In this document: in pieces, positions 16,828-26,031 of the stretch
How the letters are laid out: every line of letters starts with the position of its first letter
Numbering within the stretch: position 1 is the stretch's first letter
Source: Planctomyces sp.
GTDB lineage: Bacteria > Planctomycetota > Planctomycetia > Planctomycetales > Planctomycetaceae
Assembly (NCBI GenBank): GCA_019636235.1
Contig: JAHBXW010000017.1
Location: 1-64,000, forward strand
DNA length: 64,000 nucleotides
Reading direction: 5' to 3'
The notes under the pieces: model-generated
What the model saw: only the letters and a program-made list of their open reading frames with translations
Told to the model about the DNA's origin: nothing
Databases searched by the model: none
Program-made: the position numbers and the translations under genes

Positions 16828-19800
16828 TCAATCGGTTCCCGTGGCCGTCCACACAATTCGAAACCCGACGAAGCTGAGCTTCGCTTCGACGTCAAAGTGC
16901 TCGGACATGGCTGACCGCAGAAACCGGGGCGTCGAACGATACATCCCTCCGCGAGCCATCCGTCCCCCTTCCGGCCATTCATCAAGGCACCATTCGCTGA
17001 CGTTGCCGTACATATCAAACAGCCCGAACGGATTCGGCTTGAGCAGTCCCGCGTGCCGGGGCTGCTCGGGAGCGTTCGCCACATACCAGGCGTACCCGTC
17101 CAGTCCCCGTTCGGACTGCCCGTAGAACCGGCTGGTCTGAGTGCCGCCGCGGGCCGCGAACTCCCATTCCACCTCCGTCGGCAGCCGATACCGGCCGGGC
17201 GGCTCCGTTTTCGATTCCGGCTCTTCCTGCTCGTTGAGCCACGCGCAGTAGGCGATGGCGTCGTCCCACGACACGAAGCTGACCGGCTCCCGCTCGTCGT
17301 TTTCACGGTGTCCCCGGAACCGGCGGAACTCGGCGAAAGTGACCTCGCGGGCGCTGATCGCGAACGGCGACTCGATTCGGACGACGCGTTCCCCCTCGGC
17401 CGGGTCGCGTCCCGCTTCCGTTGTTGGCGAACCCATTGAAAACTCGACCGGGGCCGCGATCCGGATCATCGTCTGCCCCTGCCCATTCACCCACCAGCCG
17501 TGGTGCGGCGGCCTCTCGCCTTGAAGCTTCTCCTGTACGGCCAACAGGTCCTCCTCGCGGCCGCGGCGCCGCAGCGCCCATTCGGCCGCCGAATGCACGC
17601 CGCCGTCCGGATCCCCCTCGAACGCGGACCGCAGCGCGCGGTCGATCCAGGCCTGCAGCGAGCGGTCCGTGGTCTCGAGATTCCACTGGTCCAGAGCCAG
17701 GACCAGCGCCTGCCGGATCCCGACGTCCGTCTGCGACGCGAGTTCCTCGAGCACCGCCCGGCAGGGCAGCGATTCCGGGACGATGCAACCGATGATCGCC
17801 GTCCGCAGCCGGGGATCGCCGCCGTGCCGCAAGCGTGGCCACACCGGTCCGTACTCCTCCAGCACGAGCAGCGCGCGGGCCGCGTTCGCCTGCCGCTGCA
17901 CCTGTGCGTCGTCGTCATTCCGCGGCGGCCACGGCAGCGGCGCATCCAGCACGCTGCTCAGTTCCGGGACCAGTTCGCGTCGCCGCTCCCGGATCAGCGG
18001 GGCCAGCGCGACAAGTTGATCTTCGTTCGCGCCCAGCACCAGCGGAATCAGGCGTTCGATGGGGAGTTGCGGCCCCAGCCGGCCCCACGCCGCGATCAGG
18101 CTGGCCGTCAACTGGCGTTCTCGAGCGGACATCGCGGAATCGGAGAAGGCGGACTCCAGAGACGCCTGCAGGTAGCGGCTGACGGGACGCAGCCGATCCG
18201 CCCAGGGAGGCAGCAGCAGCGGATTCTCATTCAACATCGCGTGCACGATGCGCGGCGCTGCCGCCTCCCAGCGGTCATCCGTCGGCGCATAACTCGCCAG
18301 CGCGACGGCCGCCCGCAGCCGGTCCCGGTCCGGAGATTCGTCGTCCGTCAGCGTCGCCCACAACAATCGCGAAACCTCCGCCGCGCGGGGCCGCAGTTCG
18401 CCCAGCAGGACGTCCGATTCCTCCGCCGTTGGAGCGCCAAGCAGTTCCCGATGCAGGCCCTCCAGGCGACGGCTGTCCAGGCGGCCCAGCGCCAGCAACG
18501 TCCGCAGCCGATCGTCGGGGGAAGCATCCGGATCGGACAGCGCGGACTCCAGCACGGGCTGCCACAGCCGCTCGTGCCCCTGGAGCTGATCCAGCAGTTG
18601 CGGCAGGCGCTGGAAGTCGATTGTCCGAATCTGTTCGACGAGGCTGTTGACCCGCGTCTCCGACTGCCGGGCGATCGAGAACCGCCTCGCGACATCCAGC
18701 GATACGATCAGCGCCAGAATCGTGCAGCCGACGACGGCCAGCCGCTGCAGGTGATGCCGCGTCGCCTGCCGCATCATGGCCTGCTGAGGCTCGTTCCACG
18801 ACGGACGGGGGACGTGCAGCAGGATGCTCAGCCATTCGGCCAGCGAAGGCAGTTGTTTGCGTTCACGGTGGTTCGTCCACAGCATGGTTCGCTCGGCCAG
18901 GCGCAGCTCGGCGCGGCCCTGCCGGGTCTCGTTCTGCTTGCCGGCCAGCCATTGCCGCAGCGCGCGGACGAGATAGTCATGCGTCAGCTGATACTGTTCC
19001 GCCGGGGACGCGGTCCGGCCATCCTGCGAATCGCCGGGGCTCTCGACGGGAGTGATCAGCCGCAGTTCCGTATCGAGCACCCGCAGTACGCTGGCGAATT
19101 CGTGTCGCCGGTCCTGGTAGCCCGCGGCGGCCAGAAGTTCGTCGCGGGAGCGCATCGTCCCGCGAATCGCCTCGCCGACATCGGGCAGCAGCGCCGCCAG
19201 TATCCGCCGGGCGGCGGGACCATGCAGCCGCAGCGCCGGGTGGCTGCCGCGCGGGCCAAACGTCTCCTCGAGGAACTTGACGCCCACTCCCGTGGCGCCC
19301 CCCATCTCCGTCAGCGTCGATTGCGTCCAGGGCTTCCCCTTCACCATTTCCGCGAACAGCGCCAGACGAACGGGAACGACCTGCCCGTTTTCCGCCAGCC
19401 CGTCCACAGCGGACGCCAGAAAGGCCGTCTGGTCGGCCGTCAGCGGCAGCCCCGGCCCCGGCAGCCGGCCCAGCGCCTGCCCGAACTTCGCCAGCACGCC
19501 CCGCGCATGATCGCGATCGAACAGGTCGACCGTCGCGAAGTTCCGACCCTGTTCGATCGGCACTTCCAGCGAATCCAGAAACCGAGTCGTCGCCATCCCG
19601 AAGTCGTCCCGCACCAGCAGCAGCGCCTGCAGACGCTCCCCGTCGCACTGGCGCAGCGCCGACACGAGCTCGTTCGTCGGCTCGCTGCGATGCGCGTTCA
19701 GCCACTGCTCGAACTGGTCCAGGACGATCAGCACCTTGCGTCGGGATTTGCGGCGGATGGCGGAGCACATGTCCGCCAGCCCGGGCCGTCCCTCGACATG

Positions 19801-21372
19801 CGTGCCGGCCTTTCTGAGCGCCCTCAGCAGTCGGCCCTCCGTGTCCAGGGGACTCGATTCGACGTACACGACGACGATGTCCGGCCGCAGCCGGGGCGCC
19901 AGCCCGGCCTTCACCAGCGACGACTTGCCGCAGCCGCTGGGTCCGTAAATCAAGCCCACTGGAAACGACCGCTGGCCGTCGGAACCCTCGATTCGCGCCT
20001 TCCAGAACCGCAGGCTCTCCGGAAGGCCGTCCCGGTCCCTTGGCCCGGGCAGCAGGTCCAGGAAGAAACTGGCGTCGGAGGCGTCGAACGACCGCAGCCC
20101 CTTGGGAACGATCTGCTGGACGCCGCGCTCGTCGAGCTGCTCGTTCCTCCACTGCAGCAGGTCCTCGGCGAACTCCGCCGCCGACTGATGGCGATCCGCT
20201 GCGCGCTTCGAAAGAGCCTTCAGGCAGATCCGTTCCAGTTCGGCCGGAATCGAGGGGTCCAGTTCCCGGGGCGGGATCGGATCGACCGAGATCACCAGGT
20301 GCAGCCGGTGGTCGACCGAGTAGCCCACGAAGGGACGCTTGCCGGTCAGCCCCTCGTACAGCACGACGCCCAGCGAAAAGATGTCGCTGCGGGCGTCCAG
20401 CCGATGCCCCTCGCCGCGGGCCTGTTCGGGGCTCATGTACGACGGCGTGCCGGCGATCAGCTCCTCGAACAGCGTTTCGTCTTCGCTGATCGCCAGTCCG
20501 AAGTCTGTGAGGTAGGGCGTGCCGGACTCGTCTTCAATGAGGATGTTCGAGGGCTTCAGGTCGCGGTGCACCAGCCGCCGCTGGTGCGCGTGTTCGAGCG
20601 CCTGCGCGATCGTCGCCAGCAGCCGCGTGCACTCGCGGTGTTCGGGGCGGGCTGTCCGCAGCAGGTCCGCCAGCGTCTGCCCCTGGATCAGCTTGGAAAC
20701 GAAGTACACGCCGCCATCGTCCAGCGTCCCGACCTCGTAAATCGGGACGATGTTCGGATGGTCGAGCTTCGCCACGGCCCGGGCCTCCGACAGGTACGCC
20801 TCCGCCGTCTCGGCGTTCGCGAACCGGTCGGTCCGCGGCGCCTTGATCGCCACATCGCGATGCAGTTGCTCGTCGAACCCCAGCCAGACCCGTCCGAACG
20901 ACCCGGTTCCCAGCAGGCGTTTCAGCCGGAACCGGCCGATTCGCGACGGTTCGTCGCCGGCGTCAAGGACGCCGATGCGGGCCTGCTGGGCGATGGTCTC
21001 CTGCGGATCGTCCCCCGCATCCGCGCACAGGCCGTCCAGGCGGGCGAAGAAGGAACTGCCCAGATCGGCGAAGCGTTCGGCGAACCCTTCAATTTCCGTT
21101 GAGCCGTTCCCCTGCCGCAGCGCCTGGTATTCCCCCAGGGCGAGCTGCATCCGCAGATCCTGGTCGCGATACCGCTCGGGGAGTCCGGCCAGATAGTCTT
21201 CGACCGTCAGGGGGCGGTTCGATTGCCAGCGGCGTTGCTGATCGCAGAGCAGCGCCTGTGCGACGGCCTCGGTATCGAGATCGGGGGTCTCAGCGAGAAC
21301 CGAAAAGACATCGGGCGGCCCGTCGCCCGCGGCCCACAACGCACGGATCCGTTCGACCGCATCCACCGCCAT
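16828..21372 (-). CDS. Ser/Thr protein kinase - NTPase - HEAT-like - FGE multidomain protein
   Basis: A 1514-residue fusion. After a helical N-terminus, an intact Hanks-type kinase runs from about 145 to 410 (GTGSFGRV glycine loop, VAIK lysine, HRDLKPSN catalytic loop near 267, DFGLA, SPEQ). An NTPase domain follows with Walker A GPSGCGKSS near 476 and Walker B VLIVLDQFEQW, typical of STAND/AAA-type signalling ATPases. A transmembrane helix lies near 876-895 (VGCTILALIVSLDV). Next comes a long helical, HEAT-like region, then a C-terminal FGE-sulfatase domain from about 1290 (FSMGSP, YRLPTEVEWEFAARGG, FDMYGNVSEWCLDEW, VGFRIVW). The topology puts the kinase in the cytosol and HEAT/FGE outside, suggesting a transmembrane sensor. 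The GGGGGGGAA stretch upstream favours ATG 21372 over 21399. Confidence 0.9.
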   Translation of the reverse strand: MAVDAVERIRALWAAGDGPPDVFSVLAETPDLDTEAVAQALLCDQQRRWQSNRPLTVEDYLAGLPERYRDQDLRMQLALGEYQALRQGNGSTEIEGFAERFADLGSSFFARLDGLCADAGDDPQETIAQQARIGVLDAGDEPSRIGRFRLKRLLGTGSFGRVWLGFDEQLHRDVAIKAPRTDRFANAETAEAYLSEARAVAKLDHPNIVPIYEVGTLDDGGVYFVSKLIQGQTLADLLRTARPEHRECTRLLATIAQALEHAHQRRLVHRDLKPSNILIEDESGTPYLTDFGLAISEDETLFEELIAGTPSYMSPEQARGEGHRLDARSDIFSLGVVLYEGLTGKRPFVGYSVDHRLHLVISVDPIPPRELDPSIPAELERICLKALSKRAADRHQSAAEFAEDLLQWRNEQLDERGVQQIVPKGLRSFDASDASFFLDLLPGPRDRDGLPESLRFWKARIEGSDGQRSFPVGLIYGPSGCGKSSLVKAGLAPRLRPDIVVVYVESSPLDTEGRLLRALRKAGTHVEGRPGLADMCSAIRRKSRRKVLIVLDQFEQWLNAHRSEPTNELVSALRQCDGERLQALLLVRDDFGMATTRFLDSLEVPIEQGRNFATVDLFDRDHARGVLAKFGQALGRLPGPGLPLTADQTAFLASAVDGLAENGQVVPVRLALFAEMVKGKPWTQSTLTEMGGATGVGVKFLEETFGPRGSHPALRLHGPAARRILAALLPDVGEAIRGTMRSRDELLAAAGYQDRRHEFASVLRVLDTELRLITPVESPGDSQDGRTASPAEQYQLTHDYLVRALRQWLAGKQNETRQGRAELRLAERTMLWTNHRERKQLPSLAEWLSILLHVPRPSWNEPQQAMMRQATRHHLQRLAVVGCTILALIVSLDVARRFSIARQSETRVNSLVEQIRTIDFQRLPQLLDQLQGHERLWQPVLESALSDPDASPDDRLRTLLALGRLDSRRLEGLHRELLGAPTAEESDVLLGELRPRAAEVSRLLWATLTDDESPDRDRLRAAVALASYAPTDDRWEAAAPRIVHAMLNENPLLLPPWADRLRPVSRYLQASLESAFSDSAMSARERQLTASLIAAWGRLGPQLPIERLIPLVLGANEDQLVALAPLIRERRRELVPELSSVLDAPLPWPPRNDDDAQVQRQANAARALLVLEEYGPVWPRLRHGGDPRLRTAIIGCIVPESLPCRAVLEELASQTDVGIRQALVLALDQWNLETTDRSLQAWIDRALRSAFEGDPDGGVHSAAEWALRRRGREEDLLAVQEKLQGERPPHHGWWVNGQGQTMIRIAAPVEFSMGSPTTEAGRDPAEGERVVRIESPFAISAREVTFAEFRRFRGHRENDEREPVSFVSWDDAIAYCAWLNEQEEPESKTEPPGRYRLPTEVEWEFAARGGTQTSRFYGQSERGLDGYAWYVANAPEQPRHAGLLKPNPFGLFDMYGNVSEWCLDEWPEGGRMARGGMYRSTPRFLRSAMSEHFDVEAKLSFVGFRIVWTATGTD

Positions 21373-21600
21373 TCGCGTTCCCCCCCACGGGTCGAACATA
21401 CCCGGAATCCGTCGAGGAAAGAACTGGCTGCCCGGGAATTAGCGGGGGCGGGCGGAGAAACCCGCTTCGACGGCGAACGGCCTTGCGGAAGGAACGGGGT
21501 TGCCCCACTATGAGATGCTCCGGCGCGGGCGGGAATTCCTCCCCAGTCCGCCTGAACCCGGGCGTTCGCCCGCGAGTCTCCATTGTTTCTCCGGTCATCC

Positions 21601-22887
21601 ATGAACGCCGGCCCAACTGCCGCCGCCATTGAGGCGCCCCCCGCGGAACAGCCGCGGACGCCGATCGCGCGTCGACGTTTTGGCTGGCGGGGCCTGCTGG
21701 TCGTGTTGCTGCTGCTGGCGCCCCTGTTGGGCTGGGCCGCGGCAGCGGGTTGGAACTGGCGGAAGGCCCAGGACTTTCGGAACCGCGCGCAGGCGGCGAG
21801 GAAATCGGAGGACTGGCGGACCGAGCGCTCTGTCGCCCGGGAATGGGCGCAGTGGGATCCGGCCGCGGGCGAGGCGTGGTGGTTTGCCGCCGAGGCCGCG
21901 CAGAAGCTTGAGGATCTCGAAGATCTCGCGAACAGTTTGGGCCGGGTGCCGGCCACAGATCCGAACGCGGTCCTGGCGCTCGTCGAAAAGGCCAACCTCG
22001 AGTGGACGGTGCTCAACCGGCCCAGCGCAGCGCTTGAGACCAGCCTGCGGCAGATTCAGCTCGATCCGCGCGTCGTCGAGATCCACTCCCGGGTGATTTC
22101 GTTTTACGCGATGAACATGCAGCGGGCGCCGATGGTCAAGGCGATCCGTCGTGCCCTCGAGGCCGGCGCCGAGCCGCGCGAGTCGTACGCCTATCTGATG
22201 TTGGCCGACATGCTGACGTTCGTGAACGGCGGCGACCTCAACAGCCGCTGGCTGGCCGCCGAACCGGACGAGGTGCGATTCAAGGTGGGGCTGGCCGTGA
22301 ACACCGCGATGGGCATCTCCCGCAACGCGGACATCGCCAGCAAGCCGGAATACGAGGCGCTGAACGCGGAAGCGGACCGGCAGCTCGCCTGGTTTCTCGA
22401 TCAGGCGCCGCACGATGTCGTCCTGCTGACGTACCTCATGCACCGGGCCTACGAGGCAGGGGACGTCGATCGCGTCGGCGAGCTGCTCCAGCAGATTCAG
22501 GCGGACGGCGTGGACGATCACATGGTCTGGGTGTTCCGGGCGTGGTACCACACGGCGTTCGATGAATTCGACGAGGCGGAGGCGGCCATTCAGGAGGCGC
22601 TGCGCCTGCATCCGATCAGTCCGCTCGCGCATCACGAGTACGCCAACCTGCTGCGAAAGGCCCGCCGCCCGGAGGCGGAAGTCGTCGAACAGCAGCAGCT
22701 GGCCGCCACGGGGCGCGATCTGCGGGCGGAGATACTGCAGTTGCCGAATGTCACCAGTCTGGACGGCTCGATGCTCGAACGGATCAGGGCGTATGCGGGG
22801 CAATGCGGAGACGCCCAACTGGCTCGCGCGCTCGCGCGGCGGCTGGAACCGACGTCGAACCCGCAACTGGAACTGAGCATCGAGTGA
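21601..22887 (+). CDS. membrane-anchored TPR protein
   Basis: A 428-residue protein with an N-terminal transmembrane helix (GLLVVLLLLAPLLGWAAAAG, about residues 32-52) and then helical tetratricopeptide-like repeats to the end (for example AGEAWWFAAEAAQKLEDLEDLANSLG and FDEFDEAEAAIQEALRLHPISPLAHHEYANLL). The helix and the small positive N-terminus place the repeats in the periplasm. It heads a same-strand series and its stop overlaps a GTG of the next gene, which encodes a related TPR protein, so a duplication is likely. Start ATG 21601; a TTG at 21583 is less likely. Function unknown, presumably a scaffold. Confidence 0.82.
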   Translation: MNAGPTAAAIEAPPAEQPRTPIARRRFGWRGLLVVLLLLAPLLGWAAAAGWNWRKAQDFRNRAQAARKSEDWRTERSVAREWAQWDPAAGEAWWFAAEAAQKLEDLEDLANSLGRVPATDPNAVLALVEKANLEWTVLNRPSAALETSLRQIQLDPRVVEIHSRVISFYAMNMQRAPMVKAIRRALEAGAEPRESYAYLMLADMLTFVNGGDLNSRWLAAEPDEVRFKVGLAVNTAMGISRNADIASKPEYEALNAEADRQLAWFLDQAPHDVVLLTYLMHRAYEAGDVDRVGELLQQIQADGVDDHMVWVFRAWYHTAFDEFDEAEAAIQEALRLHPISPLAHHEYANLLRKARRPEAEVVEQQQLAATGRDLRAEILQLPNVTSLDGSMLERIRAYAGQCGDAQLARALARRLEPTSNPQLELSIE

Positions 22888-22910
22888 CCTCGGAGATCTG
22901 CTGCGGCTGG

Positions 22911-24086
22911 ATGAGATCGCGCATTCGCTGGACGTTGATTGTGCTGATGGCGGCCGGCCTGTTGACCGGCGGCTGGCGGATGTGGCGCGCCCGGAAGCTG
23001 GATCGCCTGCGGGACGATTGTGCGGCTCTGGCCCGGGATGGCGAGTGGGAGCTTCTCGAAACGAAGTCGGCCGAATGGATACGGCGCGGCGTGGAACCGG
23101 CGGCCCTGTACTGGCAGGGCCTGGCGCTCAAGCATCAGGGACGGTTCCTGGAAGCGGAGCCCGTCTTTGCGCAGGTGCCGCTGGAGGGGCCGCGCGGGAT
23201 CGATTCGGCGGTCGAACGGATGGAGATTCTGTTCCACGTGCACAACCGTCCGCTCGACGCGCTGTCGCTGGGGGACGAACTGCTGCGGCTTGACCAGCGG
23301 TTGGCATCCCCCCGCCGGCACCGCATCTACTTCCTCGCGATGACGCTGCAGAGAGCGGAACTGGCGGAGGAGATCCTCACGGCGATCCGGCTGGGGGTCG
23401 ATCTGCCCGAGCACTACATCTATCTGCTGACGCTCGACGACCTCGCGTTTCAGGATGCCGCCGACGTGACGCGTCGCTGGCGGGAGGCGTCGCCGGATGA
23501 TGTGCGGCTGAACGCGGCGTCGGAAATTCGACGGCTGCAGCTCGCGCGCGCCCTGTGGCTGGAATCGCCGACGGAATCGCTGGGGGAGGATTATCGGCGA
23601 GTGCGGGACGAGGCGCGGCCGGTCCTGGAGGCGTCGGCGGAGGATTCTGCGGCCCTGGAGGCGCTGTTGCTGCTGGGAGTCGAGGAGGAAAATCTGGAGG
23701 ACGTGGAGCGGTGGTTGTCGCAGGTTGGAGCCGAGGCGGCGCAGAACCCGGTGGTGTGGCGGGTTCGCGGCTGGTACGCGGCGCGTCAGGGGGACTATGA
23801 TCAGGCGCTGGAAGCGTACGAGCGGGCGATCTCGATCAATCCGCTGAGCGTGCAGTCCCGGAGCGAATATGCCGGACTGCTGCGGGTGTTGAATCGGGGC
23901 GAGGAAGCGGGGCAAGCCCAGGTTCTGTCAGCACGTGGGCAGGAGCTGATCTCGGAGGCGCGGCGACTGCCGCACGTTCAGGAGGCGTCCGCGGACCTGT
24001 TGCTTCGCCTGGCGAACTATTTGCGGGACTGCGGGGAGTTGTCGGCGTCGAATGGGATTTTGCGTCGCCTGCAGACAAGTGCGTAG
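22911..24086 (+). CDS. membrane-anchored TPR protein (paralogue of upstream gene)
   Basis: A 391-residue protein: RSRIRWTLIVLMAAGLLTGG forms an N-terminal membrane helix, then TPR-like helical repeats (NPVVWRVRGWYAARQGDYDQALEAY... ending ISINPLSVQSRSEYAGLLR). The end of the chain closely parallels the upstream protein (NPLS...H/RSEYA.LLR...Q.LSARGQEL), supporting a tandem duplication. Start ATG 22911; a GTG at 22884 overlapping the upstream TGA is an alternative that would give direct translational coupling. Probably co-transcribed with the upstream gene. Function unknown. Confidence 0.8.
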   Translation: MRSRIRWTLIVLMAAGLLTGGWRMWRARKLDRLRDDCAALARDGEWELLETKSAEWIRRGVEPAALYWQGLALKHQGRFLEAEPVFAQVPLEGPRGIDSAVERMEILFHVHNRPLDALSLGDELLRLDQRLASPRRHRIYFLAMTLQRAELAEEILTAIRLGVDLPEHYIYLLTLDDLAFQDAADVTRRWREASPDDVRLNAASEIRRLQLARALWLESPTESLGEDYRRVRDEARPVLEASAEDSAALEALLLLGVEEENLEDVERWLSQVGAEAAQNPVVWRVRGWYAARQGDYDQALEAYERAISINPLSVQSRSEYAGLLRVLNRGEEAGQAQVLSARGQELISEARRLPHVQEASADLLLRLANYLRDCGELSASNGILRRLQTSA

Positions 24087-24242
24087 GTATCCGAAGAATC
24101 CTTTTTCCAACGCCCGAAGGATGCGAGGACGTACCGGCGGGAACTTCCGGTCCGTCGCACGATTTTCGGGCAGTGTCCAGTTTTGTCGTAACATCGCTTG
24201 AACTTTGCCGTTTCTTCAATTTACACTGGAGGCAAGTGGACG

Positions 24243-24767
24243 ATGCAACCATGCGCACGTGGTCGAGGGGTCGTCGTGTTGAATCGCTGTCGTTATCTCA
24301 TCGCGGGTCTGATTGCGGCCCTGGCTGCCGGTTGCGGCGGCAGTGACGGGCCGAAGCTGTATGCCGTCAAGGGCAAGGTGACAAAGGGCGGCGCGCCGCT
24401 GGCGGGTGTGAATGTCACGTTCACGCCGTCAGAGGGTCCGTCCTCCACGGGTCGCACCAGCGACACGGGCGAGTTTGTCCTGATTTCGCAAGCCGGCAGC
24501 GCGGGGGCGGTCGCCGGCAAGCACAAAGTGACGATTGCGGAACCGCAGGCCGTCAGCAGCGGCCCGGTCGACATGTCGAACCCGGCCACTATGGAAGCCA
24601 TGATGTCCCAGCGGCAGGGGTCGATGGAAGGGGGCCGAAAGGGCGCCCCGGCGGCCGCTGAGAAATCCACCAAGGTGCCGGCCGAATACTCCGACCCTGC
24701 GAAGACCCCGCTCGAATACGAGGTGACGACGTCCGGGGCTGATTCGTTTGACATTCCCATCCCGTGA
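24243..24767 (+). CDS. small lipoprotein with carboxypeptidase-regulatory-like (beta-sandwich) domain
   Basis: A 174-residue protein. A basic N-terminus and a hydrophobic stretch end in LAAGCGG, a lipobox with the acylated Cys near residue 35. The mature part begins with YAVKGKVTKGGAPLAGVNVTFTP, the standard opening of the carboxypeptidase-regulatory/transthyretin-like fold found in hundreds of small planctomycete lipoproteins that accompany DUF1559 genes. Here too it is followed 65 bp later by a DUF1559 prepilin gene. GGAGG at 24228-24232 selects the ATG at 24243; a TTG at 24198 is also in frame. Role unknown; probably a surface or outer-membrane partner of the prepilin. Confidence 0.85.
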   Translation: MQPCARGRGVVVLNRCRYLIAGLIAALAAGCGGSDGPKLYAVKGKVTKGGAPLAGVNVTFTPSEGPSSTGRTSDTGEFVLISQAGSAGAVAGKHKVTIAEPQAVSSGPVDMSNPATMEAMMSQRQGSMEGGRKGAPAAAEKSTKVPAEYSDPAKTPLEYEVTTSGADSFDIPIP

Positions 24768-24832
24768 CTTGCGGGGTGTCGTGCTGAAGTTTGTTTTGTT
24801 TCCGTCCTGTCCTTTTCAGAAAGGTTTCAGTC

Positions 24833-25942
24833 ATGCCCAAGCGAGCCATGACGAGACGGGCGTTCACCCTGATTGAACTGCTCGTCGTGATCGCGATCAT
24901 CGCGATCCTGATCGCGCTGCTGCTGCCCGCCGTGCAGCAGGCGCGGGAAGCGGCCCGGCGCACCCAGTGCAAGAACAATCTCAAGCAACTGGCGCTGGCC
25001 TGTCACAACTACCACGACAATTACAACCAGTTCCCGTTCAACTGGTACAACGGCCAGAACAACGAAGGCGATCAGGGCGCGAACGACGCCGCTAATCCGA
25101 AGTATCCGAACGGCTCGTGGCCGTGGACCGTGATGGCGATGCCCTACATGGATCAGGGACCGCTGTACAATCAGCTGTCGACGTACTTCAATACGGCGGT
25201 GGGCTCGGCGCCGAACGTCGGCATGGGTTTCGTGACGTCGCTGGGCGGCATTCCCGCTCCGCGTCAGCTGGCGAAGATTCCGATCGCGACGTTCATTTGT
25301 CCCTCGAACGATCACGCCCGTGTCCGTCGGAATCAGATCGTCGAGCCGGACAATGGAGGCTGGGGCGCTCCGTATTTTGACTCGGCGGCTGGCCTCGACT
25401 ATGTCGGCAACATGGGGCACATCTGGTCGGGTTGGCATGACTGCGTCAACGTGCCGAACTTCCCGGCGCCGAATGGTCTGATGAATCGTGAGACTCCCGG
25501 CACGCCGTGGGTCAGCGAGCGCTGGAACAACGACAACCCGGTGATCAACGGCATCTTTTTCTATCGCGGCTCGGTCGGCATCCACCAGATTCCGGACGGT
25601 ACGTCGAACACGGTTCTGCTGTTCGAGGACATGAAATGGCGCGGCGGCGACGGCGCGAACGCCAACTACCGCTTCAACTACGATCACCAGGACACCGCGA
25701 ACTGGGCGTCGGCGCTCGGGGCGACGAACAACATGCGGCATCCGATCAACCTGCGGAATCCCCTGTGGCAGTACGGCGATGGCGACATCCGCAATGCCGC
25801 GGGTCCCAGCAGCCGGCATGTCGGCGGCGCCCACCTGGCGCTGTGCGATGGCTCGGTCAAGTTCGTGAACGAGAACATCGATCACTTCACCCGGTACTGT
25901 CTGGCGAACCGCCGCGACAACCAGGCGATCGGTGAGTTCTGA
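24833..25942 (+). CDS. DUF1559 prepilin-like protein
   Basis: A 369-residue canonical planctomycete DUF1559 protein. The N-terminus shows the complete type IV prepilin signal [19 protein letters not shown], then the family stretch [24 protein letters not shown]. The ectodomain ends with the signature [24 protein letters not shown] at 24819-24825 supports ATG 24833. It is followed by a strong intrinsic terminator, so together with the preceding lipoprotein gene it probably forms a two-gene unit. Family role unresolved. Confidence 0.93.
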   Translation: MPKRAMTRRAFTLIELLVVIAIIAILIALLLPAVQQAREAARRTQCKNNLKQLALACHNYHDNYNQFPFNWYNGQNNEGDQGANDAANPKYPNGSWPWTVMAMPYMDQGPLYNQLSTYFNTAVGSAPNVGMGFVTSLGGIPAPRQLAKIPIATFICPSNDHARVRRNQIVEPDNGGWGAPYFDSAAGLDYVGNMGHIWSGWHDCVNVPNFPAPNGLMNRETPGTPWVSERWNNDNPVINGIFFYRGSVGIHQIPDGTSNTVLLFEDMKWRGGDGANANYRFNYDHQDTANWASALGATNNMRHPINLRNPLWQYGDGDIRNAAGPSSRHVGGAHLALCDGSVKFVNENIDHFTRYCLANRRDNQAIGEF

Positions 25943-25972
25943 TCGGTTCCCGGTTCTGACCGCGTGATCAAT

Positions 25973-26012
25973 CTCCGCCCGGGGCATCCCCGGGCGGAGG
26001 TTTCTTCATTTT
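25973..26012 (+). terminator. rho-independent terminator after the prepilin gene
   Basis: A perfect 12-bp GC-rich stem, CTCCGCCCGGGG / CCCCGGGCGGAG, with a CAT loop and a following T-rich tract (GTTTCTTCATTTT). It lies 30 bp after the prepilin stop and 20 bp before the next start. The stem core CTCCGCCCGG recurs in the tuf terminator at 58.5 kb. Confidence 0.88.
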
Positions 26013-26031
26013 CAGGGTCCGGCGAGGGACC

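Noticed and set aside
17500..21102. 1200-codon plus-strand open frame
   Set aside because: It is antisense to the kinase-NTPase-FGE gene, with no recognisable domain and a random-looking composition.
24198..24226. TTGAAC and TTACAC boxes 17 bp apart before the small lipoprotein gene
   Set aside because: A start downstream of these boxes would fall after the Shine-Dalgarno sequence at 24228, so it would not give a translatable mRNA.
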